DNA from: Symsagittifera roscoffensis
Lineage: Eukaryota; Xenacoelomorpha; Acoela; Convolutidae
DNA length: 64,000 bases
Assembly: GCF_963678635.1 (NCBI RefSeq)
Contig: NC_087071.1
Location: 11,485,088-11,549,087, forward strand
Reading direction: 5' to 3'
The position numbers and the translations under genes are program-made. A model generated the notes under the pieces. That model searched no databases and was not told where the DNA came from. It saw nothing but the letters and a program-made list of their open reading frames with translations. This document shows, piece after piece, positions 21,224-33,810 of this stretch (position 1 is the first letter of the stretch; the number at the start of each line of letters is the position of its first letter).

Positions 21224-24200
21224 AGAAAGTCCAGACGAAAACTCCAAAGACAACTCCAGAGATGTCTTTCCATTTCTCATCAATTCATTTACTGATGATA
21301 GAGGACAAACACAATTTTGCCATAATTTGATGGAAAACTTCGTGGATAAGCCCATATAAAGGAATTAGACCATGTAAAGCAGAACTCCCAGAAGTAAAAA
21401 TCAAAAGACAAAACATCGATCATTATTTAAAAGGAATGTGTAACATAACACATCATTATGGAATTTATACCATAGAAATCAGTACACCAAGAAAATTTCA
21501 TGGTAAACATCTCATTCAAACAGACAACATCGACATCGAATTTTCAAAAGTAGTCGCAGAAAACATAAAAACATTCAATAACAAAACCCACAGAGAGCGA
21601 ATTCATTATTTACTAATGATGTATTCTCTATAAATTATAGTTATTTATCTATACTAGAAAAATCAGAAACCGAAAGTACTTCACCAGTTCAAACATCAAG
21701 GCACATTTAATTGATTTAATTGCACAAGCAAGAAAATATTTTAGACCCCAAAGTACAGATGACGACACTGTTCTTGCAGAACAATAAGATTTGGGACCCT
21801 GATTGGTCTCATCCATTATTTCTGAACATACCAATAGACATCTCAAGTCAAGCAATCAAAACAACCTCTATTCACAAAGATTATGTAAAAGTAATTCCAC
21901 TCACAATAGATGCAACACCTTTAGCTACACTTCATTTTTACCTGACAGAAGGGAAAATAGTAGTTTAAACTCAAATTTTGTACAACAGGAAAATCTAAAT
22001 GGAACTAGGAATCTTACCCAACAAAGATACGCAAACACCATCACATTTCATAAATGAGGAAATAGATGAAACAATAGTAACAACCACACAACAAAGTATT
22101 TCACCAATACATCCGAACCTTACAACGCTAAGACCCAAAAATCCAATACTACCACAAGTAACAATACAATATACGGTTAAACCGTCATTTGCTCCAAAAT
22201 ATTCACATATGGATTATCAAACGTATAGATCAATGACGAAACCATCGCAATACCGAAAAACATTCACAAGAAATATTTTGCAGAACACAATTATAATTAT
22301 GTCAATCCATCACAAACAACTCATTCCCCCCAAATAAGTACTCAAAATCATTTGTTTTCACAAAAATCAATTTGTCCAAATACATCATCAAACTCAGTAA
22401 ATTTCCATGACCATCCACATCCCTCACAGGATCAGATTGAAAATTACCCATTTTTTCAACAAAGTAGAAAAAAAACAACAAACACCCTATTATACATCCG
22501 ACTATTTATCATCAGATGATGAAGATTACTATGAACCAATTTTTTTTGCACCATATACACAAGAGTATAGTGTAAAAAAACCTCGACAAAATCAAGCATC
22601 TCAAAACATAAAATTTTATCCACAAAATTCAGCTAATACACAAAATTACCAACCATTGCCCATGCAAAATCAAACTAGTACATAATCCTACCAACCAGTA
22701 CAGTTACAAAACCCTGTCAGTACACATTCTTACCAATTAACACGAATACAAAATTAAATACCGTTACCAAAATATTTACAACAACACGAAATAACAAAAG
22801 GTCAACTTACAAACTTCTCACAGATACCAAATGCCGCAGAATCCCTACAAGTGACAATGAATCCATACCTAATGGGTGGATCGTCAATAACATCAAAAAA
22901 AACATTAATGTTCTTTACAGGCATAGATCCGGAATACTCTGTAGAAGATTATTTAAATGCAGTCACAGCAAATTTAATATTAAATATAGGACCGGAACCA
23001 ATAAATACACAACTCCACCAAAATTGGATACATAGACGCACAGGGTTAATCCAAACAACATTTGATGGCGCAGCTCAAAAATGGCTTTCAGTTTTACCTA
23101 TAGATATAAAATCAGATTGGAAAAGGTTCACACAAGAATTTTCAAAAATGTTCGATTCTGAAAGAAACAAACAAAAGCAAAGAGTTCTATGTAACGAATT
23201 TCGTAGAATTTCGTAGAATACCAAACGAAACAATCAAACAATTTGCAGTTAGAATCAAAAAACTAGTTCGAAAAGCAATTTTTTTTAACACCCATGATTA
23301 TAAAAACTTGAAAATGACAGAACTTGTAATGATGACTCTAATACCTCAATAAAGGAAAATTGCAATTAAAAAGAGAGCATCACATTCCTCCTCAATTGGA
23401 AAAGCAGATTTAGATTTTAGAAAACTAGTTGATAAATTAGAACAAGCTGAAATCACAATGCAACTTGAAGAAACAGAGAACCTTAAGCTACGATACGTTA
23501 ATCGAATCCAAACAAATACTACACATATAAACAACATACAGTATTCAGATATAGATTTATCCGAAAAAAATCTCCGAAATTTTAAACATCTACGAGAAAA
23601 ATCCAAATTTAAAAGGTAAACCATCTTTCAAAAAATGGTGTAATTATTGCCAAACATGCGGACACAGCATCGCCGAGTGTCGACAAAAACAGCAAGATAG
23701 CCAGAATAAACCACAAAAGTACAAAGAACCAGTTAAATCATTTTACCAATACATGAAAAAGGATCAAAGTTTACTAACTTAAAATATACCTAGTAATAGT
23801 AGCTCTGAAAAACCACTTCCAAATCAAAATTATTCAAGGAACCAGTCACATTATAACTCTAGTTATGGAAGCAGATCACCAGAACAAAAAAATTCACGAA
23901 ACTTCTCACAAAATTGACATCGATCAAGCAGTCAAAATGATCAGTATCGAAACAACTATTCACGATCAAATTCAAACAGAAGAAAATTTTCATTTGATAC
24001 CAGTTCCCAATCAAACTCTAGGAATAGACACTATTCAAACGATAGATCTCGAAACTCGTCTTACAATAGAAACAGGAACTATTCCAACAATAGGGATAAA
24101 AGCTATTCAAATGATCGAAATCAGCGTTATCAGAACAATAGATGAACAAACAGTTCATACAACAGATCCATTTATCAAAGACCCAATAACAGTTACTATC

Positions 24201-24420
24201 AAAATACATCACGAAATATTTCACAAAACAGGAATCCAAACTATAACAATCAACAAAGAAATTATTCCCAATCCCCTCATAGGAATAATAACCGTTATCC
24301 CGATTCACAAAACAAGTATAGAAGCAACACACCTAAACATCAAAGACAAATTAACCAAGTTCACACAATTGAAGAAACAACTTAAGACCCCCCCCCCCGG
24401 TATCGATAACACAGAAAATA
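21210..24420 (+). pseudogene. gag: Gag, block A
   Basis: Matrix-like N-terminal pieces (MSLSEESPDEN; HHYGIYTIEISTPRKFHGK at ~21455) are followed by Gln/Asn/Pro-rich stretches. The capsid-like domain (22851-23216) reads FTGIDPEYSVEDYLNAV, FDGAAQKWLSVLP and DWKRFTQEFSKMFDSER, as in retrotransposon gag proteins. A 10-bp duplication (AATTTCGTAG, ~23206-23215) then breaks the frame. A CCHC knuckle, CNYCQTCGHSIAEC (~23639), and a long Arg/Ser/Asn-rich RNA-binding tail (to ~24370) follow in another frame. The long Ile/Thr-rich frame at 23865-24764 covers this tail out of frame up to a C11 tract, after which it reads the true region before the protease. Confidence 0.7.
24388..24398. repeat. C11 homopolymer at the gag/protease joint, block A
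   Basis: Eleven Cs where the inner element has GACCACCCAGG. Block B has twelve at 32525-32536, and block C has twelve plus four with a T between (37615-37631). Its length sets which frame continues into the protease. Confidence 0.9.
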
Positions 24421-25698
24421 CTGAATTACAACTAAATCACATTAATTGTGAATCAACAGATAGCGAAAGTGATACAGATAACAACATCTCAACCAATATG
24501 ATAACAGTTGAAAATAACTATGAACCTATCATATATGAAAAACCCTTCCATTCACACATTTACGAAAATCAATTGGAACTTCTTCATGATTATTACACTA
24601 GACCTCTTAGTAATAGTGTACCAGTTATACAAGAAATAAATCAAATTAACACTGTAATCAAACCCGAAAAAGACGAAAGACAATGCTCAAGTACAAACCA
24701 CATTTATCAAAACATACGAAAAGAACTACCAAAAGTTTTTTTTGGACAATTCCATTTCTCTTAGAAAGTCCAAAAAATAAAGAGTTTCATCCACCAGACC
24801 TTGAAATAGATTTTTAATCGACTCAGGAGCAGAATCAAATATCATCAATACTCCCACTTGGAATGATTTCAAAACATTACATCCAAACTTAATACCCATG
24901 CAAACAGCCAGTAACAGCACAAGGCTCAACATTAAATTTTTATGGAAAAATCCATTTTTTCCTTGTTCCCACTAGAACAATTGAACAAAATAAACTCTCA
25001 AACAAACCGTTTAAACAGACATTCTACATAACGGATATAAAACAGAATATCATTGGAATACCATTTATAACTAAATATATCCCAGCAATAAAAATTTGAA
25101 ATAGTAAAATACATATAAAAGATAAGTACACAAAAATGAAAAACACGGCTTTAAAAATTTTTCAAAGATTAAACAAACAACCATCATTTTTCTCCAAACT
25201 TTACCCTATATACCAGCAGGAACAAAAATATCTGAAACCACTATCAGGAAATGTATATAATTTCTCAATCAAACAAGTTCACCATTATGATAAAAACCAA
25301 AATAAACAACATTTTTTTATGTCAGACCTTGAAATTAAACCGATTCATTAATGTTTTAGACTAACAATTTCATCCATAAAATACATGAAACATTCAAACT
25401 CTGATATTATTTCGTTACACGTATATAATAATTCACCATACCAAATAACATTACCTTTAGGACTCTTAGGATACTTTGAAACAAGTGCAACAACTTCGCC
25501 CACAAACGAAGTAGCATATCGAGTCAATAATATATTACAACCATTAGACAAATGTCAATAACGATTCTTGATGAAGAATTATCAAAAAATAATATTATCA
25601 GCAACGAAAAAAATACATATTATTTCACAAAAACACCCTATTTTAACCAACATTTAAAATATCACCTTATACAGAACAACAACAAAATATCTTAAGAA
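24420..25698 (+). pseudogene. pol: Protease (retropepsin) region, block A
   Basis: An acidic, low-complexity lead (STDSESDTDNN, YENQLELLHDYY) precedes the retropepsin active site LIDSGAESNIIN (Asp 24820-24822). The T-run before it is one base shorter than in the inner element, so lead and active site are out of frame; blocks B and C share this. The flap and second core are scattered over frames (VPTRTIEQ; IIGIPFITKYIP). About 600 bases of broken linker lead to RT. Confidence 0.65.
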
Positions 25699-27720
25699 TG
25701 TTCAATTTTCAACACTCTCAAATAACACAAAATGAATTCGACAAATTAGCCAAATTATTATTAAAATACCCAACAGGATGTGCAACATCTAAATTTGACG
25801 TTTGAAAAGTAAATTCATTATTACATTTACCTTTGAAAGCTGATGCAGTTTTCAAAAAACAAAGAGCAAGCAAAGTACCAATACTCTTACATGATAAGGT
25901 AAATAGATTACTCGAATTTTTCGAACAATATGAAATCATGTCTCCAGTAAATAAAGAAGAATAACCAAACGGAAATACTTTTATTAACCCAATTATCATC
26001 CTGGCTAAAAGAGAATCACTCAAAATAGTTCTAGACGCTATATATCTCAATTCACTAATTGATGAATCTAAACGCAATTGGCCTATTGAACCTATTCAAG
26101 TAATTCTAACAAAAAGATACGGTAAAAATTCCACAAATGCAGATATGAATAGTGCGTACAACCAAATGCCATTAGACGAACAATCACGACGATTAACACA
26201 ATTTGTTTTTGGAAATCAACAATACGAGTTTAATAGATCATTCTATGGAATATCCATAGGACCAGCAGCTTTTTCAGAGTAAAACTTTTAGACCACTCAT
26301 ACTCAAGAAAAATGCAAATACATACTTCGACGATGTTTTCCCGCAATCACAAACTGAAGATGAAATGTTTATATTTTTAGAACAATATCATCAAATACTA
26401 AAAAACGAAAACATGAAAGCAGCCCCGGACAAATCACATTTTTTCCTAACACGCGTAAAGTTTCTTGGACACATTATTGAAAGAAACACTACAACTCCAT
26501 TAAAATCGTCGCGCACAGACGCAATTCAAAACTGCAGCCACCAACAAATAAAAAGAAAATCCAAGAATTCTTTGGAATGTTAAACTTCTAGAGTAAATAT
26601 GTATACAAGAAGCAATTATACTTAAGACCATTCTATAACATCCTTAGACAGCAAAATAACTTTGAATGGACAACAGAACATCAAACACGATTTGAAGAAA
26701 TCAAAAAACTCTTAACAGAACAAATATCAAATACAATTCCAGACCCAAATCAGCCAATTTATGCAATGTGCGATGCTTCAAATTTTGGCATCGGCGCAGC
26801 ATTGTTACAATCACACAATGGAACGCATAAAATGAATCTTATATCAGCAAATTTTCGCTTATTTACACAAGCTGAATTACGATTCTCTACCCTTATGAGA
26901 GAATGCACAGCTATATTATATACACTTACAGAATACGAATTTTTGATACTTGGATCAAAACATCCAACAGTTTTATTTAGAGATCACAAACCAATTATAT
27001 TTCTATTTACACAAAAATCAAATCCAAATCATAGAGTTTACAGATTTCAATTAATCCTAACGAAATTTCCAAACTTACATATAATTTGGACAGCAGGAAA
27101 GAACCTTGCATTACCAGATACACTAAGTAGAATACACCACCTGAACTACTCACACGAAAAACTACAGTTGAAATACCACAAATTATTAAATTTTATCTTG
27201 CAAAAAATGAAACATCACTACAATTAGAATGCAAATATGCAGTAAAGACTGACATATATCAATCTCAGTTAAATATTTTCCATTATTTCCCACGTTATTT
27301 AGATTGTCAAAATAACCACTATGAAGTTGATTTGTTAGGAACATCCACATTTAAACCAATTCCATATTCACATTGGATCAAGAATAATACTCAACAAAAG
27401 CAAACTAAACAACAACCACGCAAAAAAGATCCTTTTCCATTAAAAGAAAAAGAAAATTTAACTGATACCATAAACTTATCAGGACCATTACCAAATGATT
27501 TAAAATACACAATGAATCAAGTCTTGAACCTTCATGACCCACTTGACACAATCCCCCTATCAAAACTAGAAGTAGAAAAAAATTTCTACCACCAACAGAG
27601 ACAATTACACAACAAAAAATATTACAAAAATTTCAAAACCTTCACCCTGTTAATAGACAACTCAAATTATGGCACAAAGATAAAACGAAACCAACAAAAG
27701 CTGATACAAGGATTTTAGGA
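25699..27720 (+). pseudogene. pol: Reverse transcriptase and RNase H, block A
   Basis: RT starts MFNFQHSQITQNEFDKL. ADMNSAYNQMPL (~26142) holds the first catalytic Asp. A 7-bp deletion at 26277 shifts the frame just before the active site, which reads YFDD (26323-26334) where the inner element has YLDD. The thumb reads KSHFFLTRVKFLGHIIE. RNase H (26766-27227) is open: MCDASNFGIGAALL, MRECTAILYTL and LFRDHKPI carry its acidic residues. The linker to integrase (27332-27718) is a 128-codon open frame ending in basic residues. Confidence 0.75.
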
Positions 27721-28821
27721 AATAAAGCACTCCTCCGATATTTTAGAAAACTTAATCATGCTACTAAAAATGAAAACACAGATCTTCTAGAATACCAAAC
27801 ATATGATTCTAAAGTTTCCTGTCTTCCTTTAAGTATAATGTTGATTCATTCAACATATCACATACAGTAAATACAAAAGGACACTCAGGATCAGAAAAGA
27901 CATAATCAAATTTTACACAAATTTTTTACTTCCCAAACAATCCAATTTGGATTAAACCAATATGCAACGATTGTATAATATTCCAATTGAATAAACCTTA
28001 TCCAAATCAAAGACAAATCGCACAAAAACAAGATTTTAAAGGACAAAGTCTATATTTCAATCATAGAATTTCATTTGACACATAAGAACCAATTTCACCA
28101 TCCTCCGAAGGAAACTCTTATTTTATGGTCATTAATGATGCATTTACACACTACGTAGCACTCAACCTAGTACCACGTTGTAATGCGTATTATGCACATA
28201 CAAAACTTCACGAACATTGGATAGCAAAATTCGGACTACCCGACATTCTAGTCACAGAGAACGGCACAGAATTTATTAACATTGGAATCATCACACTAAG
28301 TCACCTATATAAAATTAAACACAAATCACGTACATCTCATGCACCTTGGACAAACGCATTAGTCGAAGGTATGAACCGTTCATTACTAGAATATCTTAGA
28401 TGTATCATAAATGGAAATGATACACGATACACTGAATGGTCAGCAGATGTAAAATTATTCCCTTTATCTAATAATTCACAAATCACAACAGCATTAGGAA
28501 TGTCACCACACGAAACGATTTTTAATCAAAAACCACGAAAACCGATTATGTTCACAACAAATGCTCAAAACATTACACCAAGTTATTGTCAACCAAATAA
28601 AGATTCAATATGTTATAATCTAACACTACACACGCATGATGAAGAGCACTTTCATCATCCACAAATTTTAAAATTAGTTTCCGGCACACATACTGAAGGG
28701 ATATTAATTAGAGACAAAAAACATAATGAAATCTACCAAAAAGTAACAAAGAAATTGTTACAAAGGCAAAACAAAAGTAACCAAATTAATTCACGCTTTA
28801 TGCCAGCAATATATGTTCTAA
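27721..28821 (+). pseudogene. pol: Integrase, block A, C-terminally cut
   Basis: The zinc finger region has KGHSGSEK and CNDCIIFQ (second Cys of the last pair is Phe). The core starts ISFDT, then TAA at 28083-28085. The second catalytic Asp is Glu (LVTENGTEF, codon 28257-28259). The Glu is kept in LVEGMNRS. The frame 28125-28844 runs into leader sequence at 28822, because the block ends here, so the GPY domain is missing. Two active-site defects make it inactive independently of the truncation. Confidence 0.75.
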
Positions 28822-28900
28822 CCACAAAAAATCGTAAGGACTAACAGTCTAGGATATTAAAATCACTAATAACAATCTTGCACCCATCATCCCAAACGCT

Positions 28901-29348
28901 ATGTCACTAAACAATTTAGGAAATAAACAAACAATCGTACAACACAATTGTGAAATCAATAACAAAAAATACGATGTTGTCATCACCCCACACAAACACA
29001 CAATAGAATATATTCGAACAAAAAGACAAACAAAAAAATTTAAGTAAGCAAAGACAAATTACACGAAAAAGATTTTCAAAGCAAAGAATCGCAGTCTCCG
29101 AATCCGAAACCAGTAATTTAGATGCACTTTACAAATTGAAAGACACAGTAAATAAAAACTGCCCAGTTCATGATCAACTATACTTTTTTGATTCAGAAAC
29201 CACATCACATTCATCAATACAAGGAAAACGAAGAATAAAAAAGATATACAAAAATAAACCAGTAGGTCTATACAATTAGAACCAACCAATCAGACATATT
29301 GAACACTATGCATTAACAGTTATAAAACACAAAAATGAGTCTAAGTGA
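28901..29348 (+). pseudogene. ORF0 (pre-gag) remnant, block B
   Basis: Same start (MSLNNLGNKQ), same internal stop and frame change and same overlap with the gag start (ATG 29335) as in block A. Single-base changes only. Confidence 0.45.
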
Positions 29349-32300
29349 AGAAATTCCAGACGAAAACTCCAGAGACAACTCCAGAGATGTCTTTCCATTT
29401 CTCATCAATTCACTTACTGATGATAGAGGACAAACACAATTTTGCCATAATTTGATGGAAAACTTCGTGGATAAGCCCATATAAAGGAATTAGCCCATGT
29501 AAAGCAGAACTCCCAGAAGTAAAAATCAAAAGACAAATCATCGATCATTATTTAAAAGGAATGTGTAAAATAACACAACATTATGGAATTTATACCATAG
29601 AAATCAGTACACGGTAAACATGACAAAGAAAATTTCATGGTAAACATCTCATTCAAACAGACAACATCGACATCGAATTTTCAAAAGTAGTCGCAGAAAA
29701 CATAAAAACATTCAATAACAAAACCCACAGAGAGCGAATTCATTATTTACTTATGATGTATTCTCTATAAATTATAGTTAATTATCTATACTAGAAAAAT
29801 CAGAAACCCAAAGTACTTCACCAGTTCAAACATCAAGGCACATTTAATTGATTTAATTGCACAAGCAAGAAAATATTTTAGACCCCAAAGTACAGATGAC
29901 GACACTGTTCTTGCAGAACAATAAGATTTGGGACCCTGATTGGTCTCATCCATTATTTCTGAACATACCAATAGACATCTCAAGTCAAGCAATCAAAACA
30001 ATCTCTATTCACAAAGATTATGTAAAAGTAATTCCACTCACAATAGATGCAACACCTTTAGCTACACTTCATTTTTACCTGACAGAAGGGAAAATAGTAG
30101 TTTAAACTCAAAATTTGTACAACAGGAAAATCTAAATGGAACTAGGAATCTTACCCAACAAAGATACGCAAACACCATCACATTTCATAAATGAGGAAAT
30201 AGATGAAACAATAGTAACAACCACACAACAAAGTATTTCACCAATACATCCGAACCTTACAACGCTAAGACCCAAAAATCCAATACTACCACAAGTAACA
30301 ATACAATATACGGTTAAACCGTCATTTGCTCCAAAATATTCACATATGGATTATCAAACGTATAGATCAATGACGAAACCATCGCAATACCGAAAAGCAT
30401 TCACAAGAAATATTTTGCAGAACACAATTATAATTATGTCAATCCATCACAAACAACTCATTCCCCCCAAATATTTACTCAAAATCATTTGTTTTCACAA
30501 AAATCAATTTGTCCAAATACATCATCAAACTTAGTAAATTTCCATGACCATCCACATCCCTCACAGGATCAGATTGAAAATTACCCATTTTTTCAACAAA
30601 GTAGAAAAAAAACAACAAACACCCTATTATACATCCGACTATTTATCATCAGATGATGAAGATTACTATGAACCAAATTTTTTTGCACCATATACACAAG
30701 AGTATAGTGTAAAAAAACCTCGACAAAATCAAGCATCTCAAAACATAAAATTTTATCCACAAAATTCAGCTAATACACAAAATTACCAACCATTGCCCAT
30801 GCAAAATCAAACTAGTACATAATCCTACCAACCAGTACAGTTACAAAACCCTGTCAGTACACATTCTTACCAATTAACACGAATACAAAATTAAATACCG
30901 TTACCAAAATATTTACAACAACACGAAATAACAAAAGGTCAACTTACAAACTTCTCACAGATACCAAATGCCGCAGAATCCCTACAAGTGACAATGAATC
31001 CATACCTAATGGGTGGATCGTCAATAACATCAAAAAAAACATTAATGTTCTTTACAGGCATAGATCCGGAATACTCTGTAGAAGATTATTTAAATGCAGT
31101 CACAGCAAATTTAATATTAAATATAGGACCGGAACCAATAAATACACAACTCCACCAAAATTGGATACATAGACGCACAGGGTTAATCCAAACAACATTT
31201 GATGGCGCAGCTCAAAAATGGCTTTCAGTTTTACCTATAGATATAAAATCAGATTGGAAAAGGTTCACACAAGAATTTTCAAAAATGTTCGATTCTGAAA
31301 GAAACAAACAAAAGCAAAGAGTTCTATGTAACGAATTTCGTAGAATTTCGTAGAATACCAAACGAAACAATCAAACAATTTGCAGTTAGAATCAAAAAAC
31401 TAGTTCGAAAAGCAATTTTTTTTAACACCCATGATTATAAAAACTTGAAAATGACAGAACTTGTAATGATGACTCTAATACCTCAATAAAGGAAAATTGC
31501 AATTAAAAAGAGAGCATCACATTCCTCCTCAATTGGAAAAGCAGATTTAGATTTTAGAAAACTAGTTGATAAATTAGAACAAGCTGAAATCACAATGCAA
31601 CTTGAAGAAACAGAGAACCTTAAGCTACGATACGTTAATCGAATCCAAACAAATACTACACATATAAACAACATACAGTATTCAGATATAGATTTATCCG
31701 AAAAAAATCTCCGAAATTTTAAACATCTACGAGAAAAATCCAAATTTAAAAGGTAAACCATCTTTCAAAAAATGGTGTAATTATTGCCAAACATGCGGAC
31801 ACAGCATCGCCGAGTGTCGACAAAAACAGCAAGATAGCCAGAATAAACCACAAAAGTACAAAGAACCAATTAAATCATTTTACCAATACATGAAAAAGGA
31901 TCAAAGTTTACTAAATAAAAATATACCTACTAATAGTAGCTCTGAACAACCACTTCCAAATCAAAATTATTCAAGGAACCAGTCACATTATAACTCTAGT
32001 TATGGAGACAGATCACCAGAACAAAGAAATTCACGAAACTTCTCACAAAACTGACATCGATCAAGCAGTCAAAATGATCAGTATCGAAACAACTATTCAC
32101 GATCAAATTCAAACAGAAGAAAATTTTCATTTGATACCAGTTCCCATTCAAACTCTAGGAATAGACACTATTCAAACGATAGATCTCGAAACTCGTCTTA
32201 CAATAGAAACAGGAACTATTCCAACAATAGGGATAAAAGCTATTCAAATGATCGAAATCAGCGTTATCAGAACAATAGATGAACAAACAGTCCATACAAC

Positions 32301-32540
32301 AGATCCATTTATCAAAGACCCAATAACAGTTACTATCAAAATACATCACGAAATATTTCACAAAACAGGAATCCAAACTATAACAATCAACAAAGAAATT
32401 ATTCCCAATCCCCTCATAGGAATAATAACCGTTATCCCGATTCACAAAACAAGTATAGAAGCAACACACCTAAACATCAAAGACAAATTAACCAAGTTCA
32501 CACAATTGAAGAAACAACTTAAGACCCCCCCCCCCCGGTA
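29335..32540 (+). pseudogene. gag: Gag, block B
   Basis: As block A: N-terminal pieces, Gln/Pro-rich middle, capsid-like frame 30988-31353, 10-bp duplication at ~31345, CCHC knuckle (~31776) and Arg/Ser/Asn tail. It has an extra ~14-base insertion near 29611 (CGGTAAACATGACA) that A lacks. The C12 tract (32525-32536) closes the shadow frame earlier than in A. Confidence 0.7.
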
Positions 32541-33810
32541 TCGATAACACAGAAAGTACTGAATTACAACTAAATCACATTAATTGTGAATCAACAGATA
32601 GCGAAAGTGATACAGATAACAACATCTCAACCAATATGATAACAGTTGAAAATAACTATGAACCTATCATATATGAAAAACCCTTCCATTCACACATTTA
32701 CGAAAATCAATTGGAACTTCTTCATGATTATTACACTAGACCTCTTAGTAATAGTGTACCAGTTATACAAGAAGTAAATCAAATTAACACTGTAATCAAA
32801 CCCGAAAAAGACGAAAGACAATGCTCAAGTACAAACCACATTTATCAAAACATACGAAAAGAACTACCAAAAGTTTTTTTTGGACAATTCCATTTCTCTT
32901 AGAAAGTCCAAAAAATAAAGAGTTTCATCCACCAGACCTTGAAATAGATTTTTAATCGACTCAGGAGCAGAATCAAATATCATCAATACTCCCACATCCA
33001 AACTTAATACCCATGCAAACAGCCAGTAACAGCACAAGGCTCAACATTAAATATTTATGGAAAAATCCATTTTTTCCTTGTTCCCACTAGAACAATTGAA
33101 CAAAATAAACTCTCAAACAAACCGTTTAAACAGACATTCCACATAACGGATATAAAACAGAATATCATTGGAATACCATTTATAACTAAATATATCCCAG
33201 CAATAAATATTTGAAATAGTAAAATACATATAAAAGATAAGTACACAAAAATGAAAAACACGGCTTTAAAATTTTTTCAAAGATTAAACAAACAACCATC
33301 ATTTTTCTCCAAACTTTACCCTATATACCAGCAGGAACAAAAATATCTGAAACCACTATCAGGAAATGTATATAATTTCTCAATCAAACAAGTTCACCAT
33401 TATGATAAAAACCAAAATAAACAACAACTTTTTATGTCAGACCTTGAAATTAAACCGATTCATTAATGTTTTAGACTAACAATTTCATCCATAAAATACA
33501 TGGAACATTCAAACTCTGATATTATTTCGTTACACGTATATAATAATTCACCATACCAAATAACATTACCTTTAGGACTCTTAGGATACTTTGAAACAAG
33601 TGCACACTTCGCCCACAAACGAAGTAGCATATCGAGTCAATAATATATTACAACCATCAGACAAATGTCAATAACGATTCTTGATGAAGAATTATCAAAA
33701 AATAATATTATCAGCAACGAAAAAAATACAGATTATTTCACAAAAACACCCTATTTTAACCAACATTTAAAATATCACCTTATACAGAAGAACAACAAAA
33801 TATCTTAAGA
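32541..33810 (+). pseudogene. pol: Protease region, block B
   Basis: Lead frame 32636-32902 and DSGAESNIIN (~32960) are again out of frame through the short T-run. Compared with A, ~13 bases are missing after ATACTCCCAC (~32995). The linker to RT is broken as in A. Confidence 0.65.

Larger units (their letters stand above)
18266..21349. repeat. 1542-bp tandem duplication of leader, ORF0 and gag start
   Basis: 18266-19807 is repeated as 19808-21349, essentially identical, with a GC overlap at the joint (GTGGATAAG|CAAACATAG). Each unit contains the second half of the leader, the complete ORF0 remnant and the first ~45 codons of gag. The near identity shows it is recent relative to the decay of the genes inside. 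Confidence 0.9.
20697..28821 (+). mobile_element. Block A of the outer element: leader end to integrase
   Basis: First of two almost identical ~8.1 kb direct repeats (offset 8125 at the gag start). It runs from CCACAAAAAATCG in the leader to the integrase C-terminal part, where it is cut at 28821 and joined to the same leader point again. It contains ORF0, gag, protease, RT, RNase H and integrase remnants, but no LTR at its end. Confidence 0.8.

Noticed and set aside
24018-24332. Minus-strand Cys/Tyr-rich frame (also 32155-32469 and 37344-37559)
   Set aside because: It is the reverse of the Arg/Ser/Asn-rich gag tail; composition explains it.
23865-24764. 299-codon Ile/Thr-rich frame as one protein
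   Set aside because: Its first two thirds are the gag tail out of frame; only the part after the C11 tract corresponds to the real frame. Block B with C12 breaks it.
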